Positions 5,110 to 12,577 of a stretch of 22,808 nucleotides of DNA are shown here, one piece after another. The notes below the pieces were generated by a model. The model did not search any database, was not told the DNA's origin, and saw nothing but the letters and a program-made list of their open reading frames with translations. How positions within the stretch are numbered: position 1 is the stretch's first letter; every line of letters starts with the position of its first letter. Origin of the DNA: a virus. Location of the stretch: the IMG/VR virus record IMGVR_UViG_3300024518_002131, positions 1 to 22,808 of that record; one strand, written 5' to 3'. Position numbers and translations under genes: made by a program.

Positions 5110-6561
5110 ATGAGCGGAATCGTCGGCGCCAGCGTCGCGGCCATCGTCATCGCGGCAGTCAACGCCAGCGGCTATTCGATCAAGATCACCCACGATGGGG
5201 CATTGCCGGACGAGCCGATTCCGTGCTCGACGGCCCGCAACGCCAACGAGGCGGCCACGGTTCGTATTTGGGATACGGTGGGTCGGCAATCGTCTGGCGG
5301 TTCTGGCGTCATCGTCGGTCTCAACTCTCGGGAAGCCCTGGTTCTCGGTTGCTCGCATACGCATGACGGCGGTGGCAGGAACATCACGGTTCGGCTCGCA
5401 GGCTACGAGGGCCGGGCGCGAATCGTGGCTCGTTCGCGCCGCCGAGACTTGGCGTGGATGGTGATCCCTGCGGACCCCCGTATGCGTGTCGCCAAGGTCG
5501 CCAACCGCCAAATGCGATCCGGTGATCGCGTGACGCTGACCGGGTTCGGAGGGAGTGGACGAGGATTGCAAGCTCGCAAAGGGGTGGCGAGATCGTCGAC
5601 GCACGTCGGGGCGCGGACCGATTACGGGGATTCCGGTGGTCCAGCGTTTGTTCGTGGTGAACTTGTCGGTATCGTGTGGGGCAACTCAAAGCCGGGATCG
5701 GCATACGGAACGAGTTCGCTGGTCCCATTGAGGGACGTGGTCGAGACTGCTGTCGTCGTTCGTTCGACTCAGGCCGGCGGTCGAGTGTACCAACATCGGA
5801 ACGATACCGAACTGTGCGGATTGTTTCCGGCTGTCGGCCGGCTGATCTTTGCGAACCGTGGCAAACGAATGGGTAAAGGTCCGTGGCGTGGACAGGGACA
5901 AGGAGGATGCGGTCCTGGTGGTTGCGATCCAGGACAGGGTGGAGGCCAAGGAAGCGGTGAGCCTGGGCCTGACGACGACTGGTACGCTCCAGGTTATGGG
6001 CCGGATGACGCAGTCGGGCCGAACGAAGAACGACCAGCCCCGAAGCCTGGTGAGCCAATCGTGATCGATCCTCCTCCGGGATCGACCGTTGAGGTGGACT
6101 TGAGCGGGCTGGTTCAACGACCGGAGTTCGATGCGTTGCTCGGTCGGTTCGACACGCTTGCAACTCGGGCGGACATCGAGATCGTGATCAACCGCGTCAG
6201 CCAACTCGATGACGTGGTCGGACAGACGGCCGTGGTGATCGGACAGATCGACACGCGGTTGACCGCAGTTGAGGAAGCCGCATCTAAACCTGTCGAGCCG
6301 CCGCCGCCCGTACCGGTGAAATCCCATTGGGTGGTCGTTGCGGATTGGTCGGCGTCGTCATGGCCGGCATTGCTCAAGCAAATAGAGGCGACTCGTTCGT
6401 CATCGGGCGCTGCCATCGACACGGTCGATTCACGGCGTATCAATGGGGTTGTCGGGTCGCCGCAGTTGATCGCGTATCGTGGCGGGGTGCCGTCCGAACC
6501 GATTGCCGGCGACCGAGCCGTAGCGTTGGAACTGTTCGAGATCGCAAGAGGAAGTCGATGA
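5110..6561 (+). CDS. membrane-anchored trypsin-like serine protease with coiled coil and thioredoxin-like tail, 483 aa
   Basis: I chose ATG 5110 because AAGGGA lies 7 nt upstream; ATG 5092 lacks a clear ribosome site. Residues 3-18 form a hydrophobic signal or anchor. The protease domain spans about 45-215: GGSGVIVG, His83 in GCSHTH, Asp113 in RRDLAW, and Ser175 in GDSGGP, so the chymotrypsin-fold triad is complete. A Gly/Gln/Pro-rich linker (about 255-325) follows, then a helical coiled coil (about 330-392) and a Pro run. Residues 405-480 look like a thioredoxin fold: VVVADWSASSWPALLKQIE and GSPQLIAYRGG, with a Pro in the cis-Pro position but no CxxC cysteines. That assignment is inference. 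Likely role: proteolysis at the envelope or exported side, in lysis, host takeover or particle processing. Confidence 0.8.
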   Translation: MSGIVGASVAAIVIAAVNASGYSIKITHDGALPDEPIPCSTARNANEAATVRIWDTVGRQSSGGSGVIVGLNSREALVLGCSHTHDGGGRNITVRLAGYEGRARIVARSRRRDLAWMVIPADPRMRVAKVANRQMRSGDRVTLTGFGGSGRGLQARKGVARSSTHVGARTDYGDSGGPAFVRGELVGIVWGNSKPGSAYGTSSLVPLRDVVETAVVVRSTQAGGRVYQHRNDTELCGLFPAVGRLIFANRGKRMGKGPWRGQGQGGCGPGGCDPGQGGGQGSGEPGPDDDWYAPGYGPDDAVGPNEERPAPKPGEPIVIDPPPGSTVEVDLSGLVQRPEFDALLGRFDTLATRADIEIVINRVSQLDDVVGQTAVVIGQIDTRLTAVEEAASKPVEPPPPVPVKSHWVVVADWSASSWPALLKQIEATRSSSGAAIDTVDSRRINGVVGSPQLIAYRGGVPSEPIAGDRAVALELFEIARGSR

Positions 6562-6797
6562 TCCAAACCGTAATGCTCACCGTGACGTTGTTCGGTGCTC
6601 CCGACTGCCGCGACGGTTCGTGCCGCAATCCGCGCATCCTCATCCGCGTCCCCGGCGTCCGTATCGACGTTCGTCCGACGGCGCCACCGATTCGATTGGT
6701 TCCTGCACCGGTTCCGTACCGGCGTCCGATGGTCTACCGTCGTGGTTGGTTCGGGAAGTGGAAGTACAAGTCGAAGGTCAAACGGCGGGGCTGGTAA
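6558..6797 (+). CDS. small hypothetical, possibly exported basic protein, 79 aa
   Basis: ATG 6558 overlaps the protease stop (ATGA), with GAGG upstream, so the two genes are probably coupled. A short hydrophobic N-terminus (MIQTVMLTVTLFGAP) precedes a Cys-containing segment (DCRDGSC). A Pro/Arg-rich body follows, ending in a strongly basic aromatic tail (RRGWFGKWKYKSKVKRRGW). It could be a small exported or envelope-binding peptide. No family recognised. Confidence 0.5.
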   Translation: MIQTVMLTVTLFGAPDCRDGSCRNPRILIRVPGVRIDVRPTAPPIRLVPAPVPYRRPMVYRRGWFGKWKYKSKVKRRGW

Positions 6798-6798
6798 A

Positions 6799-7068
6799 AT
6801 GGACGGCGTCAAGATACCGGCAATTCTCACGCGAGAATCTTCGGGGCACTATTCGCTTACGTCTCGTCCGATGGTTCTGTCGATGGTCGATGGCGAACGA
6901 GTTCGAGACGTGTACGTGGCGCCGGGTGACGGTCTTGGGATTCGCCACTTGTGTCCTCTGAAGGCCGAGAAGATGTTCGGCATGAACCTGTCGAGGTTCG
7001 AGTCGATCCAGGTCGAACTGACCGGCCGGGTGGTCGAAGGGGCTGTTCCGGTCAAGCTGTGGAAATAG
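6799..7068 (+). CDS. hypothetical protein, 89 aa
   Basis: ATG 6799 comes right after the upstream stop. Upstream frame extension overlaps that gene and is not used. The protein has alternating short beta strands (IPAILTRE, GHYSLTSRPMVLSMV, RVRDVYVAPGD) and a C-terminal FESIQVELTGRVVEGAVPVKLWK. No signal or membrane segment is seen. It looks like a small beta-rich phage protein of unknown role. Confidence 0.6.
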   Translation: MDGVKIPAILTRESSGHYSLTSRPMVLSMVDGERVRDVYVAPGDGLGIRHLCPLKAEKMFGMNLSRFESIQVELTGRVVEGAVPVKLWK

Positions 7069-7079
7069 GGGAATGAACC

Positions 7080-7310
7080 ATGCCAGAAGAAGAGCGGCGA
7101 TACAGAACGACCTATCCAGGCTACACGATCGAGGAGATGCTCCCCGACGGCGGGGCCAAGACGATCTTCCGGTCGTTGGGTTGCGTATGGGAAGACGCGC
7201 CCGCTTACGTTCATCTGTCGCTCCAGGAGAAAGAAGGTAAGATGCGCGACGAATTGCATGCGCTGGCCAAGGCTCAAGACGAAAAGCGGAAGCCACGAAA
7301 GAACCAGTAG
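7080..7310 (+). CDS. hypothetical protein, 76 aa
   Basis: AGGGG upstream of ATG 7080 supports the start. The N-terminal half reads like a small beta-containing domain (YRTTYPGYTIEEMLPDGGAK, TIFRSLGCVWEDAPAYVHLS). The C-terminal third is a charged helix ending in a Lys/Arg-rich tail. Family not recognised. Confidence 0.55.
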   Translation: MPEEERRYRTTYPGYTIEEMLPDGGAKTIFRSLGCVWEDAPAYVHLSLQEKEGKMRDELHALAKAQDEKRKPRKNQ

Positions 7311-7366
7311 GGCAGCGGTCGCGTAGACCGTTGCAAGGGTTTGACGGAACCGAGGAGAGAGAATCG

Positions 7367-7582
7367 ATGCCATTGGATACGAACGAGCAGTTGACCCTGC
7401 TCCAGATGAACGGCGCCACGCTCGGCGCGGAAAACGTCCGTTCGGCGAACGGCGTGGCCACGCAGGCGGGCAATATGGCTATCCTCAGCGTGATCCAACA
7501 AAACGCCGGCACGGGCGACGACGCGGGGTTGATTGCCGCGTTGAACACGGCCGACCGAACCCCGCAGGGTGGGCGTTCGTAG
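7367..7582 (+). CDS. hypothetical protein, 71 aa
   Basis: Start ATG 7367 follows GAGGAGAGAG. An upstream in-frame start is poorer. The protein is Ala/Asn/Gly/Gln-rich (NEQLTLLQMNGATLGAENV, GNMAILSVIQQNAGTGDDAGLIAALNTADR), probably helical. It opens a run of four small proteins with Gln/Ala-rich helices that may work together. No function assigned. Confidence 0.55.
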   Translation: MPLDTNEQLTLLQMNGATLGAENVRSANGVATQAGNMAILSVIQQNAGTGDDAGLIAALNTADRTPQGGRS

Positions 7583-7584
7583 CC

Positions 7585-7845
7585 ATGGAAACGCCCGATG
7601 CAACCGACGGGGGGTTGGCGAAACTCGTAACCGATTCCGTCCAGCGCATCGAAGCCCAGCGCCGCGACTACGCAGATCGGTCGCGGCGCCTCAACAACTT
7701 CTTTGTCCGCACTATGACAGACCAGACCGGCGCTATCATCCGACGCGAACGGGTCCAAATGGTCGACTTTGTCCGACTGGCCCAAATCATCGAAGGTGAG
7801 CCGCCGAGGCCAACCGAAGGAGAAAGGGGACGATGGCGGAACTGA
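7585..7845 (+). CDS. hypothetical helical protein, 86 aa
   Basis: The start at ATG 7585, two bases after the upstream stop, suggests coupled translation. A long amphipathic helix (about residues 10-65: LVTDSVQRIEAQRRDYADRS, NNFFVRTMTDQTGAIIRRERVQMVDFVRLAQI) dominates, followed by a Pro/Arg-rich tail. The tail overlaps the next gene by 13 bases. Coiled-coil oligomerisation is plausible. No family recognised. Confidence 0.55.
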   Translation: METPDATDGGLAKLVTDSVQRIEAQRRDYADRSRRLNNFFVRTMTDQTGAIIRRERVQMVDFVRLAQIIEGEPPRPTEGERGRWRN

Positions 7846-8084
7846 GTCTTGACGTAGTCCGAGAAGGCGATGAGCTACACCGGATAGCGCTTGAGCAGCA
7901 AGTGGATCGAACGGCAAACCAGGTCCAAACCCTGATCGAGGCCACTGCTGCGCAAACCATCCAACGATTGAACATCGAAGCATCTCGCCGGCAATCGGCA
8001 CAGGCAGCGGCCGACAGCGAGATCGGGAACTCAGCCGTTCGGGCCATCCAGGAGGTGGTCGTATCACCGGGGTTTTCGCAATGA
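7833..8084 (+). CDS. hypothetical helical protein, 83 aa
   Basis: AAAGGGG before ATG 7833 supports this start although it overlaps the upstream gene. The protein is Gln/Ala/Glu-rich and almost entirely helical (LHRIALEQQVDRTANQVQTL, IEATAAQTIQRLNIEASRRQ, SAQAAADSEIGNSAVRAIQEVV), like its neighbours. It overlaps the next gene by ATGA. Function unknown. Confidence 0.55.
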   Translation: MAELSLDVVREGDELHRIALEQQVDRTANQVQTLIEATAAQTIQRLNIEASRRQSAQAAADSEIGNSAVRAIQEVVVSPGFSQ

Positions 8085-8449
8085 ACGAACGGTTGCAAGA
8101 TGGCCTAGTCCGGTCGCTGGTGGCAACGGCCGACGACGCACGGGAACGGGCCGCTTGGCGGATTGGTATGCCGAACTCTCCGCCGCGAATCGAGTGGCCA
8201 GATCCGGAACCGGTCCAAGTTCTGCCGCCGGCAATCGTTCAACGGCCAGCGGAACCCAAGCCCAAATCGAACATCTGGAAGAAAATCGGAATAGGCGCGG
8301 CCATCGTCGCAGGAACGACCGGCATTGGCGCTGGAGCGGCATACGTCGGCCACCTGCTCCAGCCACCCGTTCAACCTCCAGCGGTACAACCGGCTGCCGA
8401 TGTGGTACAGTGGCTGGGCGAGCACGGATACGATAGGCCGCAGGAATGA
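8081..8449 (+). CDS. hypothetical membrane protein with Pro-rich flanks, 122 aa
   Basis: ATGA overlap with the upstream gene. A helical N-terminus (about residues 1-28) leads into a Pro-rich stretch. A Gly/Ala-rich hydrophobic span (about residues 68-92, IGIGAAIVAGTTGIGAGAAYVG) follows, then a second Pro/Gln-rich segment and a short end. Gly-zipper-like spans of this kind occur in phage channel or ejection proteins, but nothing here is specific. Confidence 0.55.
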   Translation: MNERLQDGLVRSLVATADDARERAAWRIGMPNSPPRIEWPDPEPVQVLPPAIVQRPAEPKPKSNIWKKIGIGAAIVAGTTGIGAGAAYVGHLLQPPVQPPAVQPAADVVQWLGEHGYDRPQE

Positions 8450-8667
8450 TCATCATCAAGTGGTCCGGTCGCTGGTGGACCTGCAATCATGGCGGCAAGC
8501 GAAGGCAACTCAGGGGCGTTGCTCACGGCGCCCGTTCGGAACTGATCGCTGCCCGTTACCGGTTGATTGTCGATCCGGACGAGACGAACATCGTGATCGA
8601 TCGTCATGCTGGCCAGTTCGATGGGCTGACAGGCAAACTGATCCGGAAACGGTGGGGAGCAGACTAG
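8446..8667 (+). CDS. small basic hypothetical protein, 73 aa
   Basis: ATG 8446 overlaps the preceding stop (ATGA). The product is basic and likely beta-rich, with an aromatic N-terminus (IIIKWSGRWWTCNHGGKRR) and a strand pair (RYRLIVDPDETNIVIDRH). No recognised family. It is the last gene before a short hairpin-containing gap. Confidence 0.5.
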   Translation: MIIIKWSGRWWTCNHGGKRRQLRGVAHGARSELIAARYRLIVDPDETNIVIDRHAGQFDGLTGKLIRKRWGAD

Positions 8668-8672
8668 AGCCA

Positions 8673-8729
8673 CCACGCGGCGCATATCTTGGGGGAGAGA
8701 CTCGTCGCGTGGCTGCCCGGCGGGCCGGG
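8673..8729 (+). terminator. two strong consecutive hairpins in an intergenic gap
   Basis: CCACGCGGCG (8673-8682) pairs over 10 bp, with one G-T pair, with CGTCGCGTGG (8703-8712). A second stem CCCGG (8716-8720)/CCGGG (8725-8729) follows. CCCGG near 8743 can compete for the same CCGGG strand. No T run directly follows, so this is more likely an attenuator or mRNA-stability structure than a classic terminator. It separates the small-gene cluster from the structural genes. Confidence 0.35.
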
Positions 8730-8782
8730 TTGACTCCAGACAGCCCGGTCCGCTTTTACGGTTTTAATGGGGAGGTGAAGTC

Positions 8783-9061
8783 ATGGCGTACGGAACAGCG
8801 AAACACGACGCATTCAGTCAACGGTGCGCGAACCACGCAGGCGCGATGCTTGCTTTGTGGGAAGAAGGCCAGCGGCTCGACGAGATCTATATCAACGAAG
8901 GCGAAAGCGGCGGTCATGCGGCTTTCGTCAGCAATACGATCGCGACCAAGCAAGAGTACATCGACCTGATCGTTGCGATCCGGGCGTTCGATGCGTACGT
9001 GAACAATGCCGCCGTGGCGACGCTTGACCGCATGCAGAACATCACTCCGTTCACGCAATAA
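8783..9061 (+). CDS. hypothetical protein, 92 aa, first of the structural run
   Basis: A GGGGAGG ribosome site precedes ATG 8783. The protein is helical (KHDAFSQRCANHAGAMLALW, ATKQEYIDLIVAIRAFDAYVNNAAVATLDRMQ). A central loop GESGGHAAFV lies between the helices. It contains no membrane span. It sits directly before the beta-rich appendage gene, and by position could be a small structural protein or chaperone. I do not recognise it. Confidence 0.6.
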   Translation: MAYGTAKHDAFSQRCANHAGAMLALWEEGQRLDEIYINEGESGGHAAFVSNTIATKQEYIDLIVAIRAFDAYVNNAAVATLDRMQNITPFTQ

Positions 9062-9074
9062 GAGTAGGTGACGC

Positions 9075-10412
9075 GTGGCGATTGACTTCTACGTCGACAG
9101 CACCGCAGCGGGCGACGGCTTAGGTGGCAGTTGGGTGAACGGTGCGGCAACGGTTGGGGCTGCGTCGGGCCAAGCTGCCGGTGCCCATGTCGCTGTGTCG
9201 AAAAACCACGCTGAAACGGGTGGCTCGGCAGTCGCTGTAACCTTTTCAAACGCCACGATAGCGAACCCGATCAAGATCATCTGTCGAGATCCGGCCGATG
9301 ATTCGTTGGCTACGGGCGGCAGCATCACCACCACAGGAACGAACGACAGGATTGCTCTTGTCGGATCGATCTACGTCTACGGGATGACCATCAACGCCGA
9401 CGAGGACGTTCAGATAGCGGGCGGCACTACTGACCAGTATCAATGCTGGGAAAACTGCACCTTCGGACACGGGGCTTCGAGTGATGCTAATCGCGAGATC
9501 CAAGTAGGTTCGGTTGACACCTCTGACGCAAGATCGACCAACGCAGACCTTATCAATTGCACGTTCAACCCCTCAGCCAATCCGATCAAACTCGGTGCTC
9601 GCGGACTGTTCCGATACTACGGGTGCGTGTTCAACCTGGAAACCGCTGCTGGCCTGTCCGCTAACATCATGCACGGGTCGACGCATCGGTTCGAGGGCTG
9701 CAACTTCGCCGGTGACGCGAACCCGACGACGTTCTTCTCTTTCCGCAACGGGACGGGCCAATACAGCGAATGCCATATCCGCAACAGCATACTTCCGGGC
9801 GCCATCACGACGGCGAACGGGACCGGGAACACGAACCAACAATTGCTGATCGAGAACAGCGAAGACGGCACGATCATCGTTCCTCCGCTCGGGCTTAATT
9901 GGTTGGAGAATCCCTACGGAACCATCAAGGCGACACTGGCGAAATATCGGACCGGCGGAGCCACTGATAAAGAGCAAGCGAACGCGTACGCGTGGGATAT
10001 GGTGTCCTCGGCGAATTGCATCGAAGGTATCCGTGGACTCGAAAGCCCGCCAATTCCTCGTTGGGTCAAAGGCGGATCGGCGATCACGTCGACGATACAC
10101 TTCGCCGGTGGCGCGACCATGAATGATGATGATGTGGGCATCAAGTGGCTGCATCCGGACCAGACAGCAGCCCCAAACGCGACAGCGCTGCACGAACAGA
10201 CGATTAAGCGAATCACGGACGTAGCCGAAGGAACTCCGGCGGCGCATACGACCGACAGCGGTTCGACATGGAATGGGACGGGCGTCGGGACCAAGCAACA
10301 GCATTCGACGGCGAGCTACACGCCAACGGAAGCGGGTCATACGTACGTTCGGGTGATGCTGTACAAGCCGTCGACGACGCTGACCATTGATCCTCAGGTG
10401 GCCAATACCTGA
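9075..10412 (+). CDS. putative beta-helix appendage protein, 445 aa
   Basis: GTG 9075 is the start, with AGGTGA just upstream. The N-terminus FYVDSTAAGDGLGGSW resembles the opening of phage or surface proteins with a right-handed parallel beta-helix. Repeated short strand segments follow, with spaced Asn/Cys/Thr (CWENCTFGHG, DLINCTFNPSANP, RYYGCVFNLET, RFEGCNFAGD, YSECHIRNSI), as expected for pectin-lyase-like coils. The C-terminal part (about 310-445) is a separate Thr/Gly-rich domain with YTPTEAGHTYVRVMLYKPS. Likely a particle-surface or tail-associated protein that binds host glycans. Its stop overlaps the next start (TGATG). Confidence 0.65.
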   Translation: MAIDFYVDSTAAGDGLGGSWVNGAATVGAASGQAAGAHVAVSKNHAETGGSAVAVTFSNATIANPIKIICRDPADDSLATGGSITTTGTNDRIALVGSIYVYGMTINADEDVQIAGGTTDQYQCWENCTFGHGASSDANREIQVGSVDTSDARSTNADLINCTFNPSANPIKLGARGLFRYYGCVFNLETAAGLSANIMHGSTHRFEGCNFAGDANPTTFFSFRNGTGQYSECHIRNSILPGAITTANGTGNTNQQLLIENSEDGTIIVPPLGLNWLENPYGTIKATLAKYRTGGATDKEQANAYAWDMVSSANCIEGIRGLESPPIPRWVKGGSAITSTIHFAGGATMNDDDVGIKWLHPDQTAAPNATALHEQTIKRITDVAEGTPAAHTTDSGSTWNGTGVGTKQQHSTASYTPTEAGHTYVRVMLYKPSTTLTIDPQVANT

Positions 10413-11530
10413 TGTCCAAACAGACGTTCTTTGGCGGTGTCCAGAACGACGACAGGGCCGACGAGGATCTGTTCTTTGGCGGTGTCCAGACAAAAGCGGA
10501 CGAAGCGGCGGTTGGCGGAACAATCGCGCCGATCGCGGCGCACTATTATCGGCGATTGCGAGGTGTTGAAGTGCGGTTGCTGAAACAATCGACGGTGAAG
10601 ATCTTTCGCATCGGCCCGTTCGTCGATTCCACCGACGGAGTGACAGCCGAAACTGGCCTGACGATTGCGCAGGCCGACATCCAAATCAGCAAAGCAGGCG
10701 GGGCGTTCGCTCAAACGTCAGATGCTTCCCCAACGACGACCCACGATGCTGACGGATGGTACCAGTGTCCGCTTACGGCAACCGACACGGGAACGTTGGG
10801 CCTTTTGACTGTTCAGGTAGTTGCGTCGGGCGCGTTGATGGTGTGGGCCGATTTCGAGGTTGTGCCGGCGAACATTTTCGACTCGTTGGTGAGCGGTTCG
10901 GACAAGATCGACACAGGAATCGGCGACTCTGTCACGGGGGCTGTCGGATCGGTGACGGGGGCTGTTGCAAGCGTAACCGGCGCGGTCGGCTCAGTCACAG
11001 GGGCTGTTGGATCGGTAACAGGTGCTGTCGGCAGCGTAGCCGGAAATGTCGACGGCAACGTCACTGGCAGTGTCGGTTCGCTGACCGGGCATACGGTTCA
11101 GACTGGGGATTCGTTCGCACGGATCGGGGCGGCTGGCGCTGGCCTTACGTCGATCGCCACGGCGGCAGCATTGGCCACGGTGGATACTGAGGTTGGTCAG
11201 ATCAAGGCCGTCACGGATGTCATCCCCGACAGCGGCGCTATGACAAGCATTTCGACGGCAGCGGCGGTGACCGTTATCGACACGAACGTTGATTCAGTGT
11301 TGGCCCTCTTGGACGACGCACGGACCGAGCCGGCCCAAGGGGCGCCGCCGGTGAACCCGGATATGGCCACGAAGATCGACTGGCTCTACAAGGCATGGCG
11401 GAACAAGAAGACGCAGACCGCAACAACGCTGAGTCTGTTCGCCGATGACGCTTCCACGGTAGACACGAAATCGACGGTGAGCGACGACGGAACGACTACG
11501 ACGATCGGCGAAATGGCCACGGGACCGTAG
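10412..11530 (+). CDS. repeat-bearing appendage or fibre-like protein, 372 aa
   Basis: ATG 10412 overlaps the upstream stop. The N-terminus carries the motif LFFGGVQ/TFFGGVQ twice. The underlying DNA has a 20-bp exact direct repeat at 10426-10445 and 10471-10490. Residues about 45-150 form a beta domain (VEVRLLKQSTVKIFRIGPFV, GWYQCPLTATDTGTLGLLTVQV). After VPANIFDSLVSG comes a tract of 7-residue repeats, S-V-T-G-A-V-G type (about 172-225). An Ala/Thr/Ile-rich region follows, then a charged helix and a polar tail. Similar SVTG-type repeats are familiar from phage fibre-like structural proteins. Role in adsorption or decoration is inferred. Confidence 0.65.
   Translation: MSKQTFFGGVQNDDRADEDLFFGGVQTKADEAAVGGTIAPIAAHYYRRLRGVEVRLLKQSTVKIFRIGPFVDSTDGVTAETGLTIAQADIQISKAGGAFAQTSDASPTTTHDADGWYQCPLTATDTGTLGLLTVQVVASGALMVWADFEVVPANIFDSLVSGSDKIDTGIGDSVTGAVGSVTGAVASVTGAVGSVTGAVGSVTGAVGSVAGNVDGNVTGSVGSLTGHTVQTGDSFARIGAAGAGLTSIATAAALATVDTEVGQIKAVTDVIPDSGAMTSISTAAAVTVIDTNVDSVLALLDDARTEPAQGAPPVNPDMATKIDWLYKAWRNKKTQTATTLSLFADDASTVDTKSTVSDDGTTTTIGEMATGP
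10935..11092 (+). repeat. in-frame repeats coding VTGAVGS heptapeptides
   Basis: These are imperfect tandem 21-nt units within the gene at 10412, each coding a variant of S-V-T-G-A-V-G. The third positions differ between copies while the peptide is kept, which indicates selection on the protein. The last copies drift to S-V-A-G-N-V-D-G-N-V-T-G. Confidence 0.7.
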
Positions 11531-11548
11531 CAGAGAGGATGTGACGTG

Positions 11549-11743
11549 ATGGAAAGCGAGATCCAGGTGTCGTACGAGTTGTTGGACGAAGCGGAAAGGC
11601 ATATTGTCGATTCAGTGATCCGAGCGTTCGCAGAGCGGCGACAATCGACAGAAATGGTTAAGTGTTTGGCAACCGAGTTAAACAGATCGAACGAGCGGTT
11701 GAATCAGATATTAAATACGGTTGCCGCGGGGTTTAAGGCGTAA
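11549..11743 (+). CDS. small hypothetical protein, 64 aa
   Basis: ATG 11549 (or GTG 11546) follows AGAGAGG. The product is one long amphipathic helix pair (LDEAERHIVDSVIRAFAERR and LATELNRSNERLNQILNTVAAGF). It may form a coiled coil. The terminal TAA overlaps the next ATG (TAATG), so translation is coupled. Not recognised. Confidence 0.55.
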   Translation: MESEIQVSYELLDEAERHIVDSVIRAFAERRQSTEMVKCLATELNRSNERLNQILNTVAAGFKA

Positions 11744-12036
11744 TGGCGCTCGACAGCAAGCAGAAACGCGGTTCGGCCATTTCGCTGACGATGCCGCATC
11801 GTTCGTGGTTGGCCGAGCCTGACGGGACGTTGGCCGATACCGACCGCATGTCGTTGCTGAAGCTTTGCTCGGCGATAGCGCCAGATGCTCCGGTGTCTGA
11901 GTTGGTTGGCGCCCTCTGCGGAACAGCGTCCACCGCTGCTCGGCTGTCTGGGGTTGTAGCGTCCGCTGCTCGGTTGTCTGGGGTCGTAACGATTACGGCG
12001 CGGTTGAAGGGAATTGTTCGCAACGCTTGCACGTAG
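11743..12036 (+). CDS. phage-type protein with ARLSGVV decapeptide repeats, 97 aa
   Basis: ATG 11743 overlaps the upstream TAA. The N-terminus MALDSKQKRGSAISLTMPHR and the Asp-containing ADTDRMSLLKLCSAI segment resemble a family of small phage proteins found near structural genes, recalled from memory. The C-terminal third contains three 10-residue repeats (AARLSGVVAS, AARLSGVVTI, TARLKGIV). The two better copies lie at 11935-11960 and 11965-11990 and match at 23 of 26 bases. Probably a structural or accessory particle protein. Confidence 0.6.
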   Translation: MALDSKQKRGSAISLTMPHRSWLAEPDGTLADTDRMSLLKLCSAIAPDAPVSELVGALCGTASTAARLSGVVASAARLSGVVTITARLKGIVRNACT

Positions 12037-12045
12037 GAACTGACC

Positions 12046-12375
12046 ATGAGCACGCCAATTCTCCCGCTCTACTTGAGCGAAGACAACCTGATCGAGATGG
12101 ACGAGTTGACCGATGCGGCCGACGGGACGTACGTCAACGACGCGACGATGACGTTCAGCATCAAGGATACGGCGGAGGCCGTTTTGACAGGAGCTAATGG
12201 TGTGACGATGTCGTATGTAGCTGCCTCGAACGGGAAGTACCAGGGCGTGTCTCCAAAGACAGTGGTGTTTACAGTGGCCACGACGTACTACCTTGAGGTC
12301 ACTGCGGCGAGTTCTGGCCGAGACGGGTTCCGGCGGATCACTTGCAAAGCACAATACCACGGAGCGAAGCCGTGA
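12046..12375 (+). CDS. small beta-rich structural protein, 109 aa
   Basis: ATG 12046 lies nine bases after the previous stop. The sequence is a chain of beta strands (ILPLYLSEDNLIEMDELTDAAD, TYVNDATMTFSIKD, TMSYVAASNGKYQGVSP, TTYYLEVTAASSGRDGFRRITCKAQYHG), typical of Ig-like or appendage-accessory phage domains. Proteins with this N-terminal LxEDN and YVNDATVT pattern occur beside fibre-like genes in phages, from memory. I infer a particle-surface accessory role. Confidence 0.6.
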   Translation: MSTPILPLYLSEDNLIEMDELTDAADGTYVNDATMTFSIKDTAEAVLTGANGVTMSYVAASNGKYQGVSPKTVVFTVATTYYLEVTAASSGRDGFRRITCKAQYHGAKP

Positions 12376-12400
12376 CGAGCATTTAAAAGGCGATGATGTA

Positions 12401-12577
12401 ATGGACACGACAAAGCGAGAAGAAATGGTTCAGAAGGTGAAGCGGCAAGTTGCCGAAGAGATGGAGTATCGCCGGAACATTGTCGAGATACCGTTGTCGG
12501 TCGAGGCGTTTTTCGGCGTGATGTTCGACACGTCGGACGAAGTGTGCAAAAACAAAGCGTCGCACGAAAACCACTGA
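12401..12577 (+). CDS. small hypothetical protein, 58 aa
   Basis: ATG 12401 has AAAAGG about a dozen bases upstream. The frame is open further upstream, but that overlaps the preceding gene. The product is charged and helical at the N-terminus (KREEMVQKVKRQVAEEMEYRRNI) with a hydrophobic middle (VEAFFGVMF) and a polar end. Its stop overlaps the small terminase start (TGATG). By position it could be a regulator or terminase-associated peptide; no family recognised. Confidence 0.45.
   Translation: MDTTKREEMVQKVKRQVAEEMEYRRNIVEIPLSVEAFFGVMFDTSDEVCKNKASHENH

Noticed and set aside
6778-8067. 429-aa open frame on the minus strand
   Set aside because: Antiparallel shadow of five consecutive well-started + strand genes. 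Composition is typical of complementary-strand readings.
8730-8765. TTGACT as a possible -35 element before the gene at 8783
   Set aside because: The only AT-rich -10-like bases are more than 20 nt away. The segment is better explained by the hairpins.
9573-10523. 316-aa open frame on the minus strand
   Set aside because: Arg-rich shadow of the beta-helix gene.
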